NCBI RefSeq assembly: GCF_000336385.2
Contig: NZ_HG424449.1
Location: 26,891 to 90,890 of the forward strand
Direction of reading: 5' to 3'
DNA: 64,000 nucleotides
Origin: Lysobacter antibioticus HS124
Lineage (GTDB): Bacteria > Pseudomonadota > Gammaproteobacteria > Xanthomonadales > Xanthomonadaceae
Positions within the stretch are counted from its first letter, which is position 1, and each line of letters starts with the position of its first letter. Both the position numbers and the translations under genes were made by a program. Shown here piece by piece: positions 8,539 to 16,984 of the stretch. The notes beneath the pieces were generated by a model. The model made no database searches, was not told the origin of the DNA, and saw only the letters and a list, made by a program, of their open reading frames with translations.

Positions 8539-9003
8539 ATGGATACCGAAGCCCTCAAACGCTGGTGCCGCGCCTATCCCGGCGCGGTCGAAACGCTGCA
8601 TGCGGCGCCGTCCAACATCCTGGTCTACAGCGCCGGCGGTAAGTTCTTCGCCTATTTCAAGACCAGCGAGCCCGAGCGCTGGCGTTTCAGCATCAAGGTC
8701 ACGCCCGAGCGCTTCGTCGAGCTGACCGACATGCCGGGCGCCAAACCCGCGCGGTTCATGGGCCGCCACCATTGGGTCACCATCGTCGATGTGCGCCGGC
8801 TGCCGGACGATTACCTGGCCGAACTGGTCGACTGGTCGTACCGGCGCGCGCTGGGCAATCTCAGCCGCAAGCGTCAGGCCGAGGTGTTGGCCGATGCCGA
8901 CGAAGCGCAGCGCGCGCGGCTCAGCCCGATCGCGCCGCCGAAAGCTCGCCCAAGACTCGTAAGCCCGCGTCCACCCGGTCGTCGAGCGGGTGGCCGTAGT
9001 TGA
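8539..9003 (+). CDS. MmcQ/YjbR family protein with extended C-terminus
   Basis: 154 residues. The YjbR/MmcQ fold (residues about 1-118) shows LKRWCRAYPGAVET at the start, KFFAYF in the middle and SYRRALGNLSRKRQ at the end. These small proteins have a CyaY-like DNA-binding-type fold and no established biochemical role. The family usually ends near residue 115-120; here a tail of about 35 residues follows, rich in Pro and Arg. The last 83 bp overlap the 3' end of the convergent MocR gene, so the tail is written in antisense to that gene's conserved C-terminus. The tail may be a by-product of a lost stop codon. The start at 8539 follows no strong Shine-Dalgarno. Confidence 0.75.
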   Translation: MDTEALKRWCRAYPGAVETLHAAPSNILVYSAGGKFFAYFKTSEPERWRFSIKVTPERFVELTDMPGAKPARFMGRHHWVTIVDVRRLPDDYLAELVDWSYRRALGNLSRKRQAEVLADADEAQRARLSPIAPPKARPRLVSPRPPGRRAGGRS

Positions 9004-10339
9004 GCCGCAAGCAATGACGGTAACCGCGATGCGCGGAGAAGATCGGTCCCGGCGCGACGCTGATGCCGCGCTGAGCGGCCTGGCGCTGGATCCATAGCGC
9101 GTCGCGGTCCGGCGGCAGTTCGATCCACAGGAAGTAGCCGCCGTCCGGGCGGGTGACCCGGGTGCCGGCGGGAAAGTGTTGCGCCACCGCCCGCAGATAC
9201 GCGGCCTGTTGCTGGGCCAGGGTTTTGCGCAACCCGCGCAGGTGCCGCTCGTAGCTGCCGCGTTGCAGATAGCGCGCGATCGCCAACTGCGCCGGCACGC
9301 AGGTGGCCAGGGTGTGGGTCAGCTTGAGTCGCGCCACTTGCTGCGCGTAGCGTCCCGGCGCGGCCCAGCCGATCCGGTAGCCGGGCGCCAGGGTCTTGGA
9401 GAACGACGAGCAGTGCAGCACCAGGCCGCGGGTGTCGAAGGCCTTGGCCGGGCGCGGACGCTGCGCGCCGAAATGCAGTTCGCCGTAGACGTCGTCCTCG
9501 ATCAAGGGCAGTTCGTGCCGCGCCAGCAGTTCGACCAGCTCGCGGGTCTTCGCTTCGGGCAGGCTGGCGCCGAGCGGATTCTGGAAACGGGTCATCAGCC
9601 AGCAGGCCTTGGGCGCGTGGCGGCGGATCGCCGCGTCGAGCGCGCCCAGGTCGATGCCTTCGCGCGGATGGGTCGGCACCTCGACCGCGCGCAGACCGTA
9701 CCGTTCCAGGGTCTGCAATGCGACGTAGAAACAGGGCGACTCCACCAGCACCGCATCGCCCGGACGGGTGGTCGCGGCGATGCACAGGTTCAGCGCTTCG
9801 ATCGCGCCGTTGCAGATCACCAGGTCGCCGGCGCCCAGGTCGACGCCTTCGACCCGGTAGCGCAGGGCGATGTGGCGGCGCAGTTCGGACTTGCCCGGGG
9901 TCAGATCGTCGACGGTACTGCGCGGGTCCAAGTGCACCGCCTCGTGCGCCATCGCCCGGCCGAGCCGGGCCAGCGGGAACAGGCCCGGACTGAGGAACGC
10001 CGACCCCAGCGGCACCACCTCGCGCGCCATCGCCGATTCCAGCACCTCGAACACCAGCGCACTGATGTCGACCGGGCGGGACTCGCCGTCCGGCGCCGAG
10101 GCCGCATCCGGCTCCGGCGGCAAGGGCTCAGGCGCGGCGCGCACGTAATAGCCCGAGCGCGGCCGCGGTTGCACGAGTCCTTGCGCCTCCAGCAGGTAGT
10201 AGGCCTGAAACACGGTCGCGGCACTGACCCCGCGCGCCGCCCGGGTCTCGCGCACCGAGGGCAAACGCTGCCCCGGCCGCAGCAACCCCTGCCGGATCGA
10301 GCGCGCGATGTCGTCGGCGAGGGCTTGGTAGCGTTTCAC
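8921..10339 (-). CDS. MocR-type GntR/aminotransferase fusion regulator
   Basis: 472 residues from a GTG at 10339. Residues 1-70 form a GntR winged helix (LADDIARSIRQG, RLPSVRETRAARGVSAATVFQAY). Residues about 105-470 form an aminotransferase class I domain with SFSKTLAPGYRIGW, whose Lys315 is the expected PLP-binding lysine; CNGAIEALNL and EDDVYGEL are also typical. MocR regulators sense PLP or amino compounds and activate adjacent genes. PdxR is the best-known example, but no pdx gene is adjacent here. The start codon directly abuts a GGGATT-type repeat, leaving no visible Shine-Dalgarno. The stop end overlaps the convergent YjbR gene. Confidence 0.88.
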   Translation of the reverse strand: MKRYQALADDIARSIRQGLLRPGQRLPSVRETRAARGVSAATVFQAYYLLEAQGLVQPRPRSGYYVRAAPEPLPPEPDAASAPDGESRPVDISALVFEVLESAMAREVVPLGSAFLSPGLFPLARLGRAMAHEAVHLDPRSTVDDLTPGKSELRRHIALRYRVEGVDLGAGDLVICNGAIEALNLCIAATTRPGDAVLVESPCFYVALQTLERYGLRAVEVPTHPREGIDLGALDAAIRRHAPKACWLMTRFQNPLGASLPEAKTRELVELLARHELPLIEDDVYGELHFGAQRPRPAKAFDTRGLVLHCSSFSKTLAPGYRIGWAAPGRYAQQVARLKLTHTLATCVPAQLAIARYLQRGSYERHLRGLRKTLAQQQAAYLRAVAQHFPAGTRVTRPDGGYFLWIELPPDRDALWIQRQAAQRGISVAPGPIFSAHRGYRHCLRLNYGHPLDDRVDAGLRVLGELSAARSG

Positions 10340-10376
10340 GGGATTCGGGATTCGGGATTGGGGATTGGGGGTTGGC
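10339..10376. repeat. GGGATT(C/G)GGG-type heptad repeat (copy 2)
   Basis: Runs of GGGATTC, GGGATTG and GGGGATT in tandem, immediately upstream of and touching the GTG start of the MocR gene. The motif is the reverse complement of copies 1 and 3. Confidence 0.75.
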
Positions 10377-10416
10377 GAAGGTCTGCCGCCGGTGCGGCCG
10401 CGTTTGCTCTAGCTAA

Positions 10417-10443
10417 TGCCCAATCCCGAATCCCCAATCTCAG
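10417..10443. repeat. GGGATT(C/G)GGG-type heptad repeat (copy 3), inverted
   Basis: CCCAATCCCGAATCCCCAAT lies in opposite orientation to copy 2, about 40 bp away, so the pair could form a large hairpin between the MocR gene and the small membrane-protein genes. Confidence 0.7.
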
Positions 10444-10540
10444 CCATCCAACAGACTGATCCGGTTTTTTGAGCAAAATCTGAGTCTACGCCAACTGATC
10501 CGATTGGCGGACAGTGGCTCCCGCAGCCAAAGCTGCGCGA

Positions 10541-10915
10541 ATGCCCGCGCTCATGAACCCGCAAGTCGAACTCAATCTGGCGCTGATCCTGTTCATCCCC
10601 TGGTTCTCGATCCTGGCCTGGCTGTTCTGGGCCTATCCGCGCCAGCCGCGCGGCGGGGCCCGCAGCGCCTTCGATGCCGCCAGTCTGATCCTCGCCACCT
10701 TGGCCGCGGGCTGGGGCATGCATTGGGGGTTCTACAACGCCGATCCGCAGGCCGGTGCGATCTGGAAACAGGTGTTGGCGACCTCGGTCGCCTACGGCCT
10801 GTTCCTCGCGGTCATGACCGCGGCGCTGATCCTGCGCTGGCGCTGGTTGCGTCGCCGCGCGGCGACCGCCGCCTCTTTCTCCTCGCGCCCGCTCGCGGGC
10901 AAGGCCGAACCATGA
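10541..10915 (+). CDS. Small membrane protein of unknown function
   Basis: 124 residues from the ATG at 10541; an ATG at 10553 is equally plausible and no strong Shine-Dalgarno decides. Three hydrophobic segments are visible: roughly residues 10-28 (ALILFIPWFSILAWLFWAY), 46-65 and 78-98, followed by a basic tail (RWRWLRRR). It would sit in the inner membrane. The stop overlaps the start of the DUF2909-like gene (ATGA), so the two are coupled. I do not recognise a family. Confidence 0.65.
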   Translation: MPALMNPQVELNLALILFIPWFSILAWLFWAYPRQPRGGARSAFDAASLILATLAAGWGMHWGFYNADPQAGAIWKQVLATSVAYGLFLAVMTAALILRWRWLRRRAATAASFSSRPLAGKAEP

Positions 10916-11118
10916 AAATCCTGTTCGTCGCCGCGTTCATGGCGGTGATCCTCTACAACCTCGGCGCCGGCCTGTACTACATGCTGGTCGACAAAGGCAG
11001 CAGCAAGCGCACGGTCGATGCGCTGACCCGGCGCATCGGGTTTTCGATCGCGCTGATCGCCCTGGTCGTGGTCGGCATCCTCACCGGCGTGGTCCAGCCG
11101 CACGGCGTCGGCGCCTGA
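10912..11118 (+). CDS. Twin-transmembrane protein, DUF2909-like
   Basis: 68 residues with two membrane helices, about 2-23 (ILFVAAFMAVILYNLGAGLYYM) and 45-62, joined by a short polar loop with DKGSSKRTVDALTRRIGFS. This matches the small twin-transmembrane family (DUF2909) often found next to SURF1 and cytochrome oxidase genes. Here it stands with another small membrane protein and no oxidase gene in the window. Function is unknown; a role in oxidase assembly is only suggested by family context elsewhere. Confidence 0.75.
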   Translation: MKILFVAAFMAVILYNLGAGLYYMLVDKGSSKRTVDALTRRIGFSIALIALVVVGILTGVVQPHGVGA

Positions 11119-11167
11119 GCCGCCGGTGCGGGCTAAGCTGTCGGCCCGCCCGCGCCGAAGCCTCGCG

Positions 11168-11548
11168 ATGACCTCTGCCCGCATCGTCCGCCAGGACGAA
11201 CATGCCGAGTACTACTTCCAGGAACGCTGCCACATCCTGGAATGGTGGAACCATCCCGACGACCCGCAGGCCTCGATCGCGCGCGCCCGGGTCGAGCCGG
11301 GCACGACCACCCGCCTGCACCGCTTGCTCGGCACCACCGAGCGCTATCTGATCCTGGCCGGCCGCGGCCGGGTCGAGGTCGGCGATCTGGCCCCGATCGA
11401 GGTCGGGGCCGGCGACGTAGCGGTGATCCCGCCCGGCGTGGCGCAACGCATCGTCAACATCGGCGACGAGGATCTGCTGTTCGCGGCGATCTGCACCCCG
11501 CGCTTCGTGCCCGAGTGCTACGAAGACCTCGATGCGGAGGGCGAATGA
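11168..11548 (+). CDS. Cupin domain protein
   Basis: 126 residues. A single cupin barrel: motif 1 around residues 43-62 (PGTTTRLHRLLGTTERYLIL) has one His and a Glu, and motif 2 (AGDVAVIPPGVAQRIVNIG) lacks the usual metal His after PxG. Metal binding is therefore doubtful or altered. The ATG at 11168 was chosen because it begins the conserved part. It is coupled to the ADP-ribosylglycohydrolase gene by an ATGA overlap at 11545-11548. The substrate is unknown; linkage to a de-ADP-ribosylating enzyme may be functional. Confidence 0.78.
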   Translation: MTSARIVRQDEHAEYYFQERCHILEWWNHPDDPQASIARARVEPGTTTRLHRLLGTTERYLILAGRGRVEVGDLAPIEVGAGDVAVIPPGVAQRIVNIGDEDLLFAAICTPRFVPECYEDLDAEGE

Positions 11549-12492
11549 GCGCGACCCGGCCGGATTTGCGCGCGCGCTACCTGGGCAGCCTGCTGGGACT
11601 GGCCTGCGGCGACGCGGTCGGCACCACGGTCGAGTTCAGCGCGCGCGGCAGTTTCGCGCCGCTGCGCGACATGACCGGCGGCGGACCGTTTCGGCTGCAG
11701 GCCGGGCAGTGGACCGACGACACCTCGATGGCGCTGTGCCTGGGGGCGAGCCTGATCCACTGTCGCGGTTTCGACGCGCGCGACCAGATGAACCGCTATT
11801 GCAACTGGCGCGCGCACGGCTATCTCAGCAGCACCGGCGAGTGCTTCGACATCGGCGCGACCGTGAGCGCGGCCTTGGATCGCTATCTGCGCGAAGGCGA
11901 TCCCTATGCCGGCGACCCGGGCCCGCGCGCCGCCGGCAACGGCGCGCTGATGCGGCTGGCGCCGGTGCCGATGCGGTATCGCGCCGATGCCGAGGCCTGC
12001 CGGCACTACGCGGCCGAATCCACCCGCACCACTCACGGCGCAGCCGAAGCGCTGGACGCTTCGCGCCTGTTCGCGATGCAGTTGCGCGCCGCATTGCTCG
12101 GCGCCGGCAAGGAGGCGGTGCTGACCCCGGCGATGCCGGCGCCGCAGAGCCCGTCGATCGCCGCGCTGCACGCGCGCGACTATGCCGGCAAGCGCGAGGA
12201 CGAGATCGCCGGTACCGGCTACAGCGTGCGGTCGCTGGAAGCGGCGCTGTGGTGTTTCCTGCACACCGACGACTACGCTTCGGCAGTGCTGCGCGCGGCC
12301 AACCTGGGCGAGGACGCCGACACCACCGCGGCGATCTGCGGCCAGTTGGCCGGCGCTTACTACGGCGTGGAAGCGATCCCTGCGGCCTGGCGCGAGCGCT
12401 TGGCGATGCGGGCGGAGATCGAGGCGATGGCCTTGGAATTGCTGGCGCTGGCGGAAAGCGGCATCGCCGGCGGGGCCACGCCCACGCACTGA
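11545..12492 (+). CDS. ADP-ribosylglycohydrolase (DraG/ARH) family protein
   Basis: 315 residues. Signature elements are LLGLACGDAVGTTVEF near the N-terminus, WTDDTSMA (Asp58, Asp59 and Thr60) and LGEDADTTAA (Asp257, Asp259 and Thr260). These supply the two-magnesium centre of ADP-ribosyl hydrolases. Family members remove ADP-ribose from protein arginine or act on other ADP-ribosyl compounds. No nitrogenase or ADP-ribosyltransferase gene is near, so a DraG role in nitrogen fixation is unlikely. It is translationally coupled to the cupin gene upstream. Confidence 0.87.
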   Translation: MSATRPDLRARYLGSLLGLACGDAVGTTVEFSARGSFAPLRDMTGGGPFRLQAGQWTDDTSMALCLGASLIHCRGFDARDQMNRYCNWRAHGYLSSTGECFDIGATVSAALDRYLREGDPYAGDPGPRAAGNGALMRLAPVPMRYRADAEACRHYAAESTRTTHGAAEALDASRLFAMQLRAALLGAGKEAVLTPAMPAPQSPSIAALHARDYAGKREDEIAGTGYSVRSLEAALWCFLHTDDYASAVLRAANLGEDADTTAAICGQLAGAYYGVEAIPAAWRERLAMRAEIEAMALELLALAESGIAGGATPTH

Positions 12493-12683
12493 GTTCCGCG
12501 GCGGTCGCCGCCGGCGCGGCTCGGGCCGGGGCCGCGCTTGGCCCGGTATCGGGGCGAAGAACGTTAGCTTCCAAGACGCGGAGCGCAGACCGTCGATAGC
12601 CCCGCACAGCGCGGAACGATTCGTTCGAGCCGATGCCATGCGGCATCGTAAAACTCAAACCACAGACGCCGTCGAGGACTGCC

Positions 12684-13199
12684 ATGCGCGCACCCGTCAC
12701 GCTCGGACACTCCGGGGCCTGCGCCGCCCGCCGGCACGCCCGGGCCCTTGCGGCGCTCCTGATCGGATACGCATCGCTCGGCTCGGCTCAGGACACGACC
12801 CGGTCGGGCCCGCTGTTCGATGAGCTTGCAGGCATGGACAAGCAACTGTTCGACGCCGCTTTCGTCAGCTGCGACGCGGACAGGTTCCGGGCGATCTTCA
12901 CCGCCGACGCGGAGTTCTATCACGACCGCACGGGTGCGGCGGTCGGCGAAGACGTCCGAACGCTGAAGTCGTGTCCGCGCGACAACGGCGTCACCCGCAC
13001 CCTGATGCCCGGAAGTCTGGAGGTCTACCCGATGAAGGGCTACGGCGCTGTCCAGATCGGGCGCCATGTCTTCGCCCGCAAAGGCGAGCCGGGCTCGGAA
13101 GTCGCCAAATTCGTGCACCTGTGGAAGCAGGAGAACGGGGTCTGGCGCTTGGCGAGGGTGCTGAGCTTCGATCATCGGCCTTCGACGCCGCCGCCTTAG
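12684..13199 (+). CDS. Exported NTF2-like (DUF4440/SnoaL-type) protein
   Basis: 171 residues from the ATG at 12684, preceded by GAGG at 12674. An upstream in-frame ATG at 12633 is less likely. Residues 1-35 look like a long signal peptide (RHARALAALLIGYASLGSAQ). The rest fits the cone-shaped NTF2-like fold: LFDAAFVSCDADRFRAIF, then a central hydrophobic segment, ending in HLWKQENGVWRLARVLSFDH. The family includes many uncharacterised periplasmic ligand-binding or enzyme-like proteins. It appears monocistronic. Confidence 0.75.
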   Translation: MRAPVTLGHSGACAARRHARALAALLIGYASLGSAQDTTRSGPLFDELAGMDKQLFDAAFVSCDADRFRAIFTADAEFYHDRTGAAVGEDVRTLKSCPRDNGVTRTLMPGSLEVYPMKGYGAVQIGRHVFARKGEPGSEVAKFVHLWKQENGVWRLARVLSFDHRPSTPPP

Positions 13200-13232
13200 G
13201 TTCGGGCGTGACGGCAACGGCAAATTCCCCTG

Positions 13233-13251
13233 CCCCCTTTTTCAACGGGGG
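13233..13251. repeat. C5T5/G5 palindromic element (copy 1)
   Basis: CCCCCTTTTTCAACGGGGG, an imperfect hairpin. Related elements lie at 13361-13380 and 35661-35690. Confidence 0.55.
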
Positions 13252-13360
13252 AACGGCAAAGGCAGGCGGCTTCAGCGGGAAAGTACGCCGGCGACGATGG
13301 ACCATTCAAGCACTATGCCCGCGCTCGGCGTCGTCGCATATTCGCGTCGTAACCGCTGTT

Positions 13361-13380
13361 CCCCCTTTTGAAAAGGGGGG
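13361..13380. terminator. Palindrome CCCCCTTTT-G-AAAAGGGGG, possible bidirectional terminator
   Basis: Perfect 9-bp complementarity around a single G (effectively a TTGAA loop), between the convergent NTF2-like and beta-galactosidase genes. It belongs to a small family of similar intergenic palindromes and may be a mobile repeat that serves as terminator. Confidence 0.5.
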
Positions 13381-13460
13381 GGTTGTTCTTCGCCCCGCAG
13401 GCGCGACGAAACCCGCAGCGGACATCGCGCAAGCCCGCCGAGGCGGCCTGCGTCGCCGCC

Positions 13461-15347
13461 TCAGCGCTTGGCCGGCTTCAAGCCGTCCGGATCGGTCGCG
13501 TACACCGGGTCGGCCAGCCCCTGCAGGCTGCGCGCGCCGGCGTCGCCCTCGACTTCGAACACCACCACCTCGTTGCGGCCCCGGCGCAGCCAGGGCGCCG
13601 GCACGAACAGGGTCTGTTGCGGGCCGATCTTCCAGTAGCGGCCGAGGTGATGGCCGTTGACCCAGACGTGGCCCTTGCCCCAGCCGCGGGTGTCGAGGAA
13701 GGTGCTGCCGACGCGTTCGAGCTGGAAGCCGCCGCGCCAGAAACGCGAGCCGGCCGGCGCGCCGGCTGCGGTCTTGGCGTAGCGCAGGCCGGACAGGTCG
13801 CTCAGCGGCAGCGGGTAGTGGGTCCAGTCGTACAGCGCGCGGCCGCCGACCGAGACCGAGCGGGTGATGCCTTTGCGCTCCTCGTCCAGGCGCGTGCCGA
13901 AGTTGATCCGGCCCATGTTCTCGACCAACAGATCGAGCCGCTGGCCCGGCTTCAACCCGGCATCGAGTTCGCGCTCGCCGAAGCGGCGGTCCAGCGTGCC
14001 CGCAGGCGCGCCGTCGGCGAACACGCTGGCGTAGTCGCGCACCTCGTCGACGCTGAGCTTGCCCTGCGCGCCGGCCGGCACGGTGTTGCGGTAGAGCACG
14101 AAGCCGTAGTTCTGCTGCAGGTCTTCCATCGTCCGCGGCAGCTGCGCCGATACCGGCCGGCTCAACGCCGGCAACGCATCCCACAGCGATGCCGATTCGC
14201 TCAGGACGAAGCGCGGCACCGCGATGGTCGCCGCGGCCGGCGCAGGCAGCGGCGGCAAGGTCTCGCCGGCCGGCAGATGGCGGCCGATGACCTCGCGCAA
14301 GGCATGGAATTTCGGCGTGAGCCGACCGGCCTCGTCGACCGGCGCGTCGTAGTCGTAGCTGGTGGTATCGGGCTGGTAGGGCTGGTCGCGGCTGTAGTTC
14401 GCGCCGGCCATCCAGCCGAAGCTGGTGCCGCCGTGGAACATGTACAGGTTGAACGAGATGCCGCGATCGAGGAACCAGTCGACGGTGCGCGCGGCGCGCT
14501 CCAGCGGCGTGGTGTGGTGCTGCTCGCCCCAGTGGTCGAACCAGCCGGCCCAGTACTCGCCGACCATGCGCGGGCCGCCGGGACGGAAGGCCTTGAGGTG
14601 GGCGAACGCGGCTTCGGCGTCGGCGACGTCGCCGTCGAAGTTGATCACCGCGGCGACCTCGGGCAACGGGCCGCCTTCGAAGTAGTGCGGGCCGGCGCCG
14701 TCGGAGGTGAACAGCGGCAGGTCGAAGCCGGCCTCGATCATCTGTCGCTTGGCGGTGGCCATGTAGTCGCGGTCGCGGCCGTAGGAGCCGTATTCGTTCT
14801 CGACCTGCATCATCAGGATCGGGCCGCCGCGCGTGCTCAGCAGCGGGCCGAGTTCCTGGTGCACGCGGCGCAGATAGCGTTCGCCGGCGGCCAGGTAGCG
14901 CGGGTCCATGCTGCGCACGCGCAGTCCGGGCGTGCGCAGCAGCCAGGCCGGATAGCCGCCGAAGTCGAGCTCGGTGCAGATGTAAGGACCGGGGCGGACG
15001 ATCACGTCCAGGCCTTCCTCGGCGGCGGTGCGCACGAACGCGGCGATGTCCAGATTGCCGCTGAAGTCGAAGCGGCCGGGTTCGGGTTCGTGCAGGTTCC
15101 AGAACACGTAGGTGGTGACCGTGTTGAGGCCCATGGCTTTCGCCTGGCGCAGACGTTCGCGCCAGAACTCGCGCGGTATGCGCGGATAATGCATTTCGCC
15201 GGAGCGGATCAGGTGCGGCCTGCCGTCGAGCAGGAAGCGGTCGCCGTCGATGGCGAAGCGCGGCGCGGCCGCGGCCTGCGTCGGCAGGGCGAGGGCCAGC
15301 CCGAGCAGGGCTGCGGCGAGAGAACGCGAAACGGACATCGACGACAT
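13461..15347 (-). CDS. Exported GH35 beta-galactosidase
   Basis: 628 residues with a signal peptide (residues about 1-27, SLAAALLGLALALPTQAAAA). The GH35 TIM barrel carries the family signature GGPILMMQVENEYG, with Glu185 as acid/base, and MVGEYWAGWFDHWG, with Glu264 as nucleophile. C-terminal jelly-roll domains follow, with WVNGHHLGRYWKIGPQQTL typical of the last sugar-binding-like domain. It releases non-reducing beta-galactose from plant or other glycans in the periplasm or at the cell surface. It is the last gene of an eight-gene operon, 36 bp after the KDPGal aldolase gene, which suits galactose utilisation. An alternative start three codons in is possible; GGAG at about 15355-15358 supports 15347. 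Confidence 0.92.
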   Translation of the reverse strand: MSSMSVSRSLAAALLGLALALPTQAAAAPRFAIDGDRFLLDGRPHLIRSGEMHYPRIPREFWRERLRQAKAMGLNTVTTYVFWNLHEPEPGRFDFSGNLDIAAFVRTAAEEGLDVIVRPGPYICTELDFGGYPAWLLRTPGLRVRSMDPRYLAAGERYLRRVHQELGPLLSTRGGPILMMQVENEYGSYGRDRDYMATAKRQMIEAGFDLPLFTSDGAGPHYFEGGPLPEVAAVINFDGDVADAEAAFAHLKAFRPGGPRMVGEYWAGWFDHWGEQHHTTPLERAARTVDWFLDRGISFNLYMFHGGTSFGWMAGANYSRDQPYQPDTTSYDYDAPVDEAGRLTPKFHALREVIGRHLPAGETLPPLPAPAAATIAVPRFVLSESASLWDALPALSRPVSAQLPRTMEDLQQNYGFVLYRNTVPAGAQGKLSVDEVRDYASVFADGAPAGTLDRRFGERELDAGLKPGQRLDLLVENMGRINFGTRLDEERKGITRSVSVGGRALYDWTHYPLPLSDLSGLRYAKTAAGAPAGSRFWRGGFQLERVGSTFLDTRGWGKGHVWVNGHHLGRYWKIGPQQTLFVPAPWLRRGRNEVVVFEVEGDAGARSLQGLADPVYATDPDGLKPAKR

Positions 15348-15383
15348 GCGCGGAGGCTCCGGCCTAGCGGTTGGGGGATGACG

Positions 15384-16058
15384 TCAGCGCGGCGCGCGCC
15401 GTGCGGCCTCGGTCTCGCGCCAGGCCTGGTTGAAGCCGTGCGCGATCTGAGCGACCTGCGCGGCGCTGCGGCCGGGACGGTACAAACTGCCGCCGATGCC
15501 GAAGCCGGTCGCGCCGGCTTTGCGCCAAACTGCGAGGAGGTCGGTATGGATGCCGCCGACCGGCAGTACCGCGGCGTCGGCCGGCAACACCGCACGCGAT
15601 GCGGCGAGCATGGCCGGACCCAGCGCGTCGGCCGGGAACAGCTTGAGTGCATCGGCGCCGGCGTCGAGCGCCGCCAGGCATTCGCTGGGCGTGGCGGCGC
15701 CGGGCAGGGCGAGCAGCCCCAGCGTTTTGGCGTAGCGGATCAGCGCCGGGTCGGTGTGCGGGCACACCATCAACCGTGCGCCGACCCGCGCCAACTCGTC
15801 GACTTCGGCCGCCCGGCGCACGGTGCCCGCGCCGAGCAGGATGTCGTCGCCGTAGCGACGCTGCAGGCGGGCGATGCTGTCGAAGGCGCCGGGCGAATTC
15901 AGGGGGACCTCGATCACCCGCCAGCCGGCGTCGACCAGCGCGTCGCCGACGCCGATCGCTTCGTCGGGGGTGATGCCGCGCAGGATCGCCACGAACGGCG
16001 AGTGCGCCAGCCATGTGCGCAGAGGAGGCTGGACAGGGGGGCGGATGTCGGCGTTCAT
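15384..16058 (-). CDS. dgoA: 2-dehydro-3-deoxy-6-phosphogalactonate aldolase
   Basis: 224 residues, class I KDPG/KDPGal aldolase fold. Glu50 (WRVIEVPLNSP) and Lys139 (ADALKLFPA, Schiff-base lysine) are present. The EVPLNSP form is characteristic of the galactonate enzyme, where the KDPG enzyme has a VTLRTP type. It cleaves 2-dehydro-3-deoxy-6-phosphogalactonate to pyruvate and glyceraldehyde 3-phosphate in the De Ley-Doudoroff pathway. The start overlaps the stop of the kinase gene (ATGA at 16055-16058). A galactonate dehydratase gene is not in the window and must be elsewhere if the pathway is complete. Confidence 0.92.
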   Translation of the reverse strand: MNADIRPPVQPPLRTWLAHSPFVAILRGITPDEAIGVGDALVDAGWRVIEVPLNSPGAFDSIARLQRRYGDDILLGAGTVRRAAEVDELARVGARLMVCPHTDPALIRYAKTLGLLALPGAATPSECLAALDAGADALKLFPADALGPAMLAASRAVLPADAAVLPVGGIHTDLLAVWRKAGATGFGIGGSLYRPGRSAAQVAQIAHGFNQAWRETEAARRAPR

Positions 16059-16984
16059 ACCAGTCCTGCCGCCTTCGCGATGCGCCACAGGCCATGGCAA
16101 AAGGCGGTGTCGCCTTCGATGATGTAGTGCGCGCAGCCGTAACGGCGCAGCGCCAGGGCGTAGGTGGCGGCGAGGCGTGCGCCGCCGATCACCGCGATTT
16201 CGCCGTCGGCGGCGGGGTCGCGGCCGACGCTCGCGGCCAGGCATTCGTAGCCGATCAGCAGGCCGGACAGGAAGGCCGGCAATTCCTCCGCCGGGGTCGC
16301 GTCGCGAACGTGGCGCGCGCGCACGCCGAACAATTGATGCAGCCAATCCGGACGCTCGCGCGCGGTGTCCAGGCCTCTGAGAAAACCGCGTTCCGACCAG
16401 GCTTGCGCGGGCAGGCCGCGGCCGATCAGGCTCTGATTCAACAGCAGCGCGTAAAGCTCGCCGGTGGGGTAGGTGGCGAAATCCACGACGGCGCCCCGGT
16501 CGAGTCCGATCCACTTGCTGTGGGTGCCCGGCGCGACCACGCGATGGGTTCCGGGCGGCACGCCGAGCGCCTGCGTCTCTTCGCCGCGCATCACGTCGGC
16601 GAAGCCGTCGCTGTCGCCGCTGACTCCGGGCACGATCGCGGCGCGCCGGCCGCGGAACGCCAGCGGCTGCAAGGCCGCGGCCAGGGCCGAGGCGTCGGCC
16701 GGCAGGGCCGCGTAGGGCGCCTCCTGCCAGCCGCTGCGCGCACCGACCATGCCGGCCAACAGGATCGGCGCGGTGCCGTCGTCGAGATCGGCGCCGAGCA
16801 ATTCTTCCAGCGCCGCGGCGAACGCGTCCGGCGAGGCGAGACCGGCCATGCCGCTGGCGCTGGAGCGGGTGGCGATGATGCCGCCGAGTTCGTCGAAGGC
16901 ATGCACGCGCAGGTGGGTCGAACCCCAGTCGACGCCGATCAGGGCGACCGCGCCGGGCGAGATTGCGGTGGGATCAGCGGCCAT
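16055..16984 (-). CDS. dgoK: 2-dehydro-3-deoxygalactonokinase
   Basis: 309 residues. The start was chosen at 16984 because a near-perfect AGGAGG lies 6-12 nt upstream; longer frames are rejected. IGVDWGSTHLRVHAFD at the N-terminus is the phosphate-1 motif of the ASKHA-type DgoK family, and VVAPGTHSKWIGLDRG is a family signature. It phosphorylates 2-dehydro-3-deoxy-galactonate with ATP to feed the coupled aldolase. It overlaps the deacylase gene end by 11 bp and the aldolase start by 4 bp, so all three are translationally linked. Confidence 0.92.
   Translation of the reverse strand: MAADPTAISPGAVALIGVDWGSTHLRVHAFDELGGIIATRSSASGMAGLASPDAFAAALEELLGADLDDGTAPILLAGMVGARSGWQEAPYAALPADASALAAALQPLAFRGRRAAIVPGVSGDSDGFADVMRGEETQALGVPPGTHRVVAPGTHSKWIGLDRGAVVDFATYPTGELYALLLNQSLIGRGLPAQAWSERGFLRGLDTARERPDWLHQLFGVRARHVRDATPAEELPAFLSGLLIGYECLAASVGRDPAADGEIAVIGGARLAATYALALRRYGCAHYIIEGDTAFCHGLWRIAKAAGLV

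Noticed and set aside
11545..12492. DraG of nitrogen fixation
   Set aside because: No draT or nif gene is present; only the general ADP-ribosylglycohydrolase family can be supported.
13368..16127. 919-residue plus-strand open frame
   Set aside because: Antisense to GH35, aldolase and kinase genes that have clear catalytic motifs; composition is typical of a shadow frame.
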